A DNA stretch of 34,306 nt from Bacillota bacterium (GTDB lineage: Bacteria > Bacillota > Clostridia > Lachnospirales > Lachnospiraceae). The position numbers were made by a program, and so were the translations under genes. Numbering within the stretch: position 1 is the stretch's first letter; each line of letters opens with the position of its first letter. This document shows, piece after piece, positions 30,202-34,306 of the stretch. The notes beneath the pieces were generated by a model, which worked only from the letters and a program-made list of their open reading frames with translations, did no database searches and had not been told where the DNA came from. The stretch is taken from contig JAEYOY010000009.1 of the NCBI GenBank assembly GCA_023411215.1, positions 1 to 34,306 of the forward strand. The letters are read 5' to 3'.

Positions 30202-30299
30202 TTTTTTCTTCCCTTTCTACGTCCAGTCCCGTCTGTTACTACAGCACGAGGCAGCTTTTCCAGCTCATCCAACATTTGTAATAACGACTTAATACTCAT
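30198..30299 (-). CDS. 33-residue ORF overlapping the TraB-type gene start
   Basis: The frame begins MSIKSLLQMLDELEKLPRA and ends in a very basic tail rich in Arg and Lys. GAGGGTGG lies about 10 nt before its ATG. Its TGA stop overlaps the ATG of the following gene (ATGA), a typical translational-coupling arrangement. The amphipathic start and the ribosome binding site suggest it is translated. I do not recognise it. It could be a leader peptide or a small functional protein. Confidence 0.5.
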   Translation of the reverse strand: MSIKSLLQMLDELEKLPRAVVTDGTGRRKGRKK

Positions 30300-30340
30300 G
30301 ATAATATTGCCACCCTCGAAAGTCAAGTTAAGGAATGATT

Positions 30341-30380
30341 AAAAATAAGCCATCCATATTGATATGGAATGGCTTATTTT
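30341..30380 (-). terminator. Terminator of pnp (possibly bidirectional)
   Basis: AAAATAAGCCAT and ATGGCTTATTTT pair over 12 bp and CATAT/ATATG extend the stem after one mismatch. T-rich ends on both strands. It starts about 60 nt after the pnp stop. Confidence 0.85.
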
Positions 30381-30439
30381 AACTACAGATAATACAATTT
30401 ACTACATTGTGCCAAATATGTTTTCATAATTTGACAATA

Positions 30440-32527
30440 TTACTGTGCATCCTTGATACTGAAGCTAATTCTTCCCATCTTATCCTGTCCAAGGCATACT
30501 ACCTTAACAACATCACCTAAGGTGAGAACATCCTCAACATGCTCAACTCTGTGCTTCGCAATCTTGGAGATGTGAACCATACCCTCCTTACCAGGAGCAA
30601 ACTCGATGAAAGCACCGAAGTCTTTGATACTAATAACCTTACCGGTATAGTACTGTCCTTCTTCGAACTCGGTTACAATCATCTTAACGATATCAATTGC
30701 CTTCTGGATGCTATCCTTATCAACACCACATACGGATACAGCGCCGTCGTCGGTGATATCAATCTTAACACCGGTCTGTTCGATAATTGCATTGATGGTC
30801 TTACCTCTCTGACCAACAACCTCACCAATCTTTGAAGGATCAATCTTGATCTGAACGATCTTAGGTGAATAAGGACCAACCTCCGGTCTGGGTTCAGCGA
30901 TTACAGGAGCCATAACATCGTTTAAGATATAGGTTCTGGCTTCCTTTGTTCTATAGATAGCCTGTTCGATGATCTCTCTGGTTAAACCATGAATCTTAAT
31001 ATCCATCTGGATTGCTGTGATACCCTTATGAGTACCTGCAACCTTAAAGTCCATATCGCCAAAGAAATCTTCAAGGCCCTGAATATCTGTTAAAAGAATA
31101 TAATCGTCATCTGTGTCTCCGGTTACTAAGCCAACGGAGATACCTGCCACCATACCCTTAAGGGGAACACCAGCCGCCATTAAGGACAGAGTAGAAGCAC
31201 AAATACTTCCTTGAGAGGTGGAACCGTTGGATTCCAGAACCTCAGATACAGTACGGATTGCATAAGGGAATTCCTCTTCGCTAGGAAGAACCGGAACCAA
31301 TGCTCTCTCAGCTAATGCGCCATGACCGATCTCACGTCTTCCGGGACCTCTGGAAGGTCTTGTCTCACCTACAGAGTAGGAAGGGAAATTATAGTGATGC
31401 ATATATCTCTTTCCGGTCTCGTTCTCATCAATACCATCTAATCTCTGGGTCTCAGCAAGAGCACCTAAGGTTGTGATCGTAAGAACCTGAGTCTGTCCAC
31501 GTGTGAACATACCGGAACCATGTGTTCTGGGTAAAACATCTACCTCAGCAGCAAGTCTTCTGATATCAGTAACCTTTCTGCCGTCCGGACGCTTCTGATC
31601 CTTTAAGATCATCTTACGCACGGTCTTCTTCTCGAATTTATAGATAGCTTCACCGAGTAAAGGAAGCCATTCGGGATGAGTCTCCTCATAACGAGCAACC
31701 AAACGATCGGTAATCTCTCTGATATTAGCCTCTCTAACCTGTTTCTCATCAGTAAATACAGCAACCTCCATCGCTTCGGGAGTAATAAAGCTCACCATAT
31801 CCTCATATAAATCTGCAGGTGTATCGCATACAATATAATCATGCTTCGGCTTACCAACCGCTGCTACAATTGTCTCAATAAATTCGATGATTTTCTGGTT
31901 TACAGCGTGTGCTGCAAAGATAGCCTCAATCATCTTATCCTCAGGAAGCTCATTTGCACCAGCCTCGATCATAATAACCTTGTCCTTGGTAGAAGCAACG
32001 GTTAATGCTAAGGTTGACTTTTCTCTCTGAGCGGAGGTAGGATTGAATACTAATTCACCATCTACCATACCAACCATCGTGGAGGCGGTAGGTCCGTCAA
32101 ATGGAATATCAGAGATACAGGTAGCAATTGCAGAACCTAACATCGCTGTAACCTCAGGAGAACAATCCTGATCAACACAAAGAACTAAATTGTTCAGAGT
32201 TACATCATTTCTGTAATCCTTCGGGAACAAAGGTCTCATCGGACGATCAATAACACGAGAGGTAAGAACTGCATTCTCTGAAGCCTTGCCTTCTCTCTTA
32301 ATAAATCCACCGGGAATCTTACCTACTGCATATAACTTCTCTTCATATTCAACACTTAAGGGAAAGAAATCAATTCCCTCTCTCGGCTTATTGGATGCTG
32401 TTGCTGTGGATAATACTACTGTATCACCATAGTGCATCAAAGCAGCACCGTTAGCCTGAGCAGCAACTCTGCCAACTTCAACAGTAAGTGTTCTGCCTGC
32501 TAATTCCATAGAAAAACTTTTGAACAT
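30440..32527 (-). CDS. pnp: Polyribonucleotide nucleotidyltransferase (PNPase)
   Basis: 695-residue 3'-5' phosphorolytic exoribonuclease that degrades mRNA, normally as a trimer and often with the degradosome. In order: a first RNase PH domain (about 1-140), a helical linker, the second catalytic RNase PH domain (about 310-540, with GTGxSGSTSQGSICAS-like ESNGSTSQGSICAS and GDMDFKVAGT), a KH domain with the GQRGKT loop near 570, and a C-terminal S1 domain (GKVISIKDFGAFIEF...KEGMVHISKIA). All domains look intact. AAAGGAG lies 8-9 nt before the ATG. Unlike many Firmicutes, no rpsO gene precedes it in this window. A ~150-nt structured leader upstream suggests post-transcriptional control. Confidence 0.97.
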   Translation of the reverse strand: MFKSFSMELAGRTLTVEVGRVAAQANGAALMHYGDTVVLSTATASNKPREGIDFFPLSVEYEEKLYAVGKIPGGFIKREGKASENAVLTSRVIDRPMRPLFPKDYRNDVTLNNLVLCVDQDCSPEVTAMLGSAIATCISDIPFDGPTASTMVGMVDGELVFNPTSAQREKSTLALTVASTKDKVIMIEAGANELPEDKMIEAIFAAHAVNQKIIEFIETIVAAVGKPKHDYIVCDTPADLYEDMVSFITPEAMEVAVFTDEKQVREANIREITDRLVARYEETHPEWLPLLGEAIYKFEKKTVRKMILKDQKRPDGRKVTDIRRLAAEVDVLPRTHGSGMFTRGQTQVLTITTLGALAETQRLDGIDENETGKRYMHHYNFPSYSVGETRPSRGPGRREIGHGALAERALVPVLPSEEEFPYAIRTVSEVLESNGSTSQGSICASTLSLMAAGVPLKGMVAGISVGLVTGDTDDDYILLTDIQGLEDFFGDMDFKVAGTHKGITAIQMDIKIHGLTREIIEQAIYRTKEARTYILNDVMAPVIAEPRPEVGPYSPKIVQIKIDPSKIGEVVGQRGKTINAIIEQTGVKIDITDDGAVSVCGVDKDSIQKAIDIVKMIVTEFEEGQYYTGKVISIKDFGAFIEFAPGKEGMVHISKIAKHRVEHVEDVLTLGDVVKVVCLGQDKMGRISFSIKDAQ

Positions 32528-32560
32528 AGTCTAATCTCCTTTTCTAAATTAATAACGTAG

Positions 32561-32584
32561 CTCTTCAGATACTAATCTGAAGAG
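32561..32584 (-). promoter_or_regulatory. Perfect 10-bp hairpin in the pnp leader
   Basis: CTCTTCAGAT (32561-32570) and ATCTGAAGAG (32575-32584) pair around a 4-nt loop, about 35 nt before the pnp start codon. There is no T-run. Confidence 0.7.
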
Positions 32585-32593
32585 AAATAATTT

Positions 32594-32691
32594 TTAGAGT
32601 CGGAGGAACCGAAACAACTGAAAAACCTACCGAATTAACGAATTTCCGATATTCTTTTCAGAAGTCTCGGGTTGTCCTCCCGCCACTCTAA
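32594..32691 (-). ncRNA. Structured RNA element in the pnp leader
   Basis: TTAGAGT (32594-32600) pairs with ACTCTAA (32685-32691). Directly inside, CGGAGGA (32601-32607) pairs with TCCTCC-C-G (32675-32682) with one bulge, and CTGAAAA pairs with TTTTCAG further in. The result is a closed ~98-nt multi-helix fold between a TATAAT-like -10 (around 32696-32703) and the pnp gene. I do not recognise an Rfam family. Possible autoregulatory target of PNPase, by analogy with the E. coli pnp leader. Confidence 0.6.
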
Positions 32692-32736
32692 CTATAATAT
32701 TATACCATTATTATTACCATTATGCTACATTTATTT

Positions 32737-32997
32737 TCATCCCGTGTAAATCATAGTATTTGATGATTTAGAGTTTATTATCGGACATATCATCCTGCAA
32801 TTCCAAAACAGACAGACCGGGATCCCGATGCAATCAACCGGGAAAGTTATTGGGATGTCATCAGCCCCTTCTTCCATTTTAGCAATGATATAATAAGAAG
32901 CATAATACTCTTGGACTCCTGTTTGATGACAGGCTGGCTCAGTAACCTGTAAAAAGTAACCGGCGTTAAATTCAGTTAACCTGAACCTTTGCGCCGG
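32737..32997 (-). other. 87-codon open frame without a good start
   Basis: A minus-strand frame without stop codons, containing TEFNAGYFLQV, PACHQTGVQEYYASYYIIAK and MEEGADDIPITFPVDCIGIP, closed by TGA at 32737-32739. The only ATG (32875-32877) gives 46 residues and has no ribosome binding site. Its upstream part overlaps the strong terminator at 32951-33001. It may be the remnant of a repeat or gene, or a coincidental open frame in a structured sequence. Confidence 0.35.
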
Positions 32998-33001
32998 TTA
33001 C
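32951..33001 (-). terminator. Terminator of the Fn3/Big_2 protein gene
   Basis: GTAACCGGCG (32956-32965) pairs perfectly with CGCCGGTTAC (32992-33001). An inner TTCAG/CTGAA stem is present, and a five-T run follows on the minus strand (32951-32955). Confidence 0.9.
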
Positions 33002-33062
33002 AATTATCCCATCGGCTCAATAATTATTGCCTATATACCCATATTTATTCCAGAGGCCGGGA

Positions 33063-33077
33063 ATGGGCAGTGCCCAT
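33063..33077. repeat. 15-bp palindrome
   Basis: ATGGGCA-G-TGCCCAT is a perfect palindrome between the Fn3/Big_2 stop and its terminator. Role unknown. Confidence 0.4.
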
Positions 33078-33123
33078 GTCTATTTTCTATGTTATAAAAT
33101 TTATAATCCTCGAATAATATGTC

Positions 33124-34306
33124 TTATTGCACCGTAACTTTTATTCTCTTATACACTCCATTCTGTGCATAAGCATATACATAGCAAGTTCCTTTTGCTT
33201 TTGCAGTTATATTCCCCTTACTATTTACGGTTGCAATCTCCTTATTTGAGGATTCATAGCGAATGACTGCCGTATGCTCCTTCTGCTTTTTACCCTTTGG
33301 CAGAACAACCTGAGCGGTCACGGTTTTAGATTTTCCAGCCTTAAGCGTTACTGATGTTGCATTCATTGTTACCTTTGTTACATTGGCATAGGTCTTACTT
33401 TCTGTAACAGAATGTACTACCTTTGAGGTCATTATGATTACCCGCTCTTTGTCAATCATCCGGTAAGCCTTGACCTGGAACTTAAAATTGGTTCCCTTTT
33501 TCAAGTTCCCAACCGTGTAGCTGGTAGTATTCGCTGGAAGGTCGGCCAATTCAATCATCTCTTCCCCGCATTTTCCGCCGTAGATCAGATATCCATCCAC
33601 ATTTTCAATTTTCTTATAGGATAAGGTTTGCGAGGTCTTGCTAGCTTTCGCTTTCAACTGTAGATGATGGAAATCCTGATAGGTCTGTATCGTGGTAGTA
33701 TCCTTATAGGTCAGGGTATAGGTGGAGAATCTGTCAGTCTCAAAGGTAAACAGATGGGTTGCCGGATCATAGTTTCCATCAAGCCTGGTTGCTTCTCCAT
33801 CATGAATTCGGATGATGTAGAATTCCCTGCTTTTCGTTGCATCCGCATTCCAATACATCTTTGGCACCTCGAGATTGATACTGATTTTTCCCTTAGTTTC
33901 AGTAACCTTTGACTCTTCCTGGCTACCAATCTGCTTATAGAGAGACAGATCAATATAAAGAACGGGTATATTCGCAGCCGCATCCTTTGAAACTTCATTT
34001 TCTGCAGCCAGTTTATCCTGTATTAGCTTCTTTTCTTCATCACTGACAGATGTACCGATGTCCATAGCCCTCAGAATGACCTGCACTTTCTCTCCCTTCG
34101 CTACCATTTCCTGTTCCTCGGGAGTCAATACACTAGTCTTCAGCTCATCATTGCTATTATTTAGATTCACAGCCGGAGCACCGTCGTTTTGCTGCTGGAT
34201 TTTTTCCACTACACCCTCGGTTTTTTCCTTATTATTTGGAGTAGGATTGGGGCTTGGAGCAGGATTGGGGCTCGGAGCAGGATTGGGGCTTGGAGCAGGA
34301 TCGGGG
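33124..34306 (-). CDS. Surface protein with Pro-rich linker, Fn3-like and Big_2 domains (5' partial)
   Basis: The frame stays open to the right edge of the window, so the start is outside; the GTG at 34207-34209 is only an internal codon. The visible 394 residues begin with three copies of a PAPSPN hexapeptide, a flexible spacer. A domain with EVPKMYW...RIHDGEATRLDGNYDPATHLFTFETDRFSTYTLTY follows. After it come an Fn3-like domain (about IENVDGYLIYGGKCGEEMIELADLPANTTSYTVGNLKKGTNFKFQVKAY) and a C-terminal Big_2 Ig-like domain (VTLKAGKSKTVTAQV...YESSNKEIATVNSKGNITAKAKG). Such proteins are usually secreted and bind the wall or carbohydrates. No catalytic domain is in the visible part. A strong terminator follows. 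Confidence 0.8.
   Translation of the reverse strand, partial: PDPAPSPNPAPSPNPAPSPNPTPNNKEKTEGVVEKIQQQNDGAPAVNLNNSNDELKTSVLTPEEQEMVAKGEKVQVILRAMDIGTSVSDEEKKLIQDKLAAENEVSKDAAANIPVLYIDLSLYKQIGSQEESKVTETKGKISINLEVPKMYWNADATKSREFYIIRIHDGEATRLDGNYDPATHLFTFETDRFSTYTLTYKDTTTIQTYQDFHHLQLKAKASKTSQTLSYKKIENVDGYLIYGGKCGEEMIELADLPANTTSYTVGNLKKGTNFKFQVKAYRMIDKERVIIMTSKVVHSVTESKTYANVTKVTMNATSVTLKAGKSKTVTAQVVLPKGKKQKEHTAVIRYESSNKEIATVNSKGNITAKAKGTCYVYAYAQNGVYKRIKVTVQ
34243..34306 (-). repeat. 18-bp tandem repeat encoding PAPSPN
   Basis: Units at 34243-34260, 34261-34278, 34279-34296 and a partial unit to 34306. They differ by one silent base. The repeat runs past the window edge, so copy number is unknown. 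Confidence 0.9.

Noticed and set aside
32528..33123. rpsO gene expected upstream of pnp
   Set aside because: No frame in this interval encodes ribosomal protein S15; the linkage common in Firmicutes is absent here.
34207..34209. GTG as start codon of the Fn3/Big_2 protein
   Set aside because: The frame remains open upstream through the PAPSPN repeats to the window edge and there is no ribosome binding site at this GTG.
1..34306. tRNA or rRNA genes
   Set aside because: I saw no T-loop GGTTCRANYCC patterns with matching stems and no rRNA-like segments.

Overview
The window looks like a chromosomal segment of an anaerobic, spore-forming, low-GC Gram-positive bacterium of the Lachnospiraceae / Clostridium phytofermentans type. 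The support is formyl-THF synthetase, the tepA-ylzJ-ftsK/spoIIIE cluster known from endospore formers, a threonyl-tRNA T-box, strong AGGAGG-type ribosome binding sites, AT-rich intergenic DNA and Big_2/SLH-like exported proteins. The family placement is inferred from protein content, not computed. Most content is ordinary core chromosome; the unusual signal is mainly in intergenic DNA.

Layout. 1-131: 5' end of a possible IS256-type transposase leaving the window. 132-683: GNAT acetyltransferase. 857-2527: fhs with two upstream promoters. 2919-3563: HAD phosphatase. 3919-5662: two overlapping ATP-grasp genes. 5844-9738: ftsK/spoIIIE, ylzJ and tepA, with a terminator and a promoter separating ftsK from the other two. 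9952-13248: an ArAE-type exporter, a hairpin-rich region with direct repeats, a WYL regulator and a GyrI-like protein; 13352-14242: an SPL-type radical SAM protein. 14301-16631: membrane-bound Cache-HAMP-GGDEF-EAL protein. 16888-18168: metY. 18379-21264: AraC regulator divergent from L-fucose isomerase. 21521-24156: thrS with its T-box and an unusual tandem hairpin array. 24285-25178: LacX-type epimerase. 25408-27385: AIM24-like protein and M16 peptidase. 27800-28363: lipoprotein. 28747-30299: SLH/TraB protein with a coupled 33-codon ORF. 30440-32527: pnp with a structured leader. 33124-34306: an exported Fn3/Big_2 protein whose 5' end lies outside the window.

Most notable points. (1) Two 24-bp palindromes, AATATGAC-N8-GTCATATT, lie in the same register against the -10 elements of two promoters flanking the WYL regulator gene. 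One faces the GyrI-like gene and the other faces a 25-codon ORF and the exporter. Together they suggest a small xenobiotic/genotoxin-response regulon. (2) Between the thrS T-box terminator and the thrS start there are three ~100-bp tandem repeats built from Shine-Dalgarno-bearing hairpins. The last can pair either with itself or with the real thrS ribosome binding site. (3) The putative transposase ribosome binding site is buried in a 14-bp helix. (4) pnp has a ~100-nt folded leader. (5) Several hairpin and repeat families recur between genes.

Convergent gene ends mostly carry recognisable terminators, and several genes have near-consensus sigma-A promoters. Where the longest open frame begins at TTG or lacks a ribosome binding site, I moved the start to the ATG that has one.
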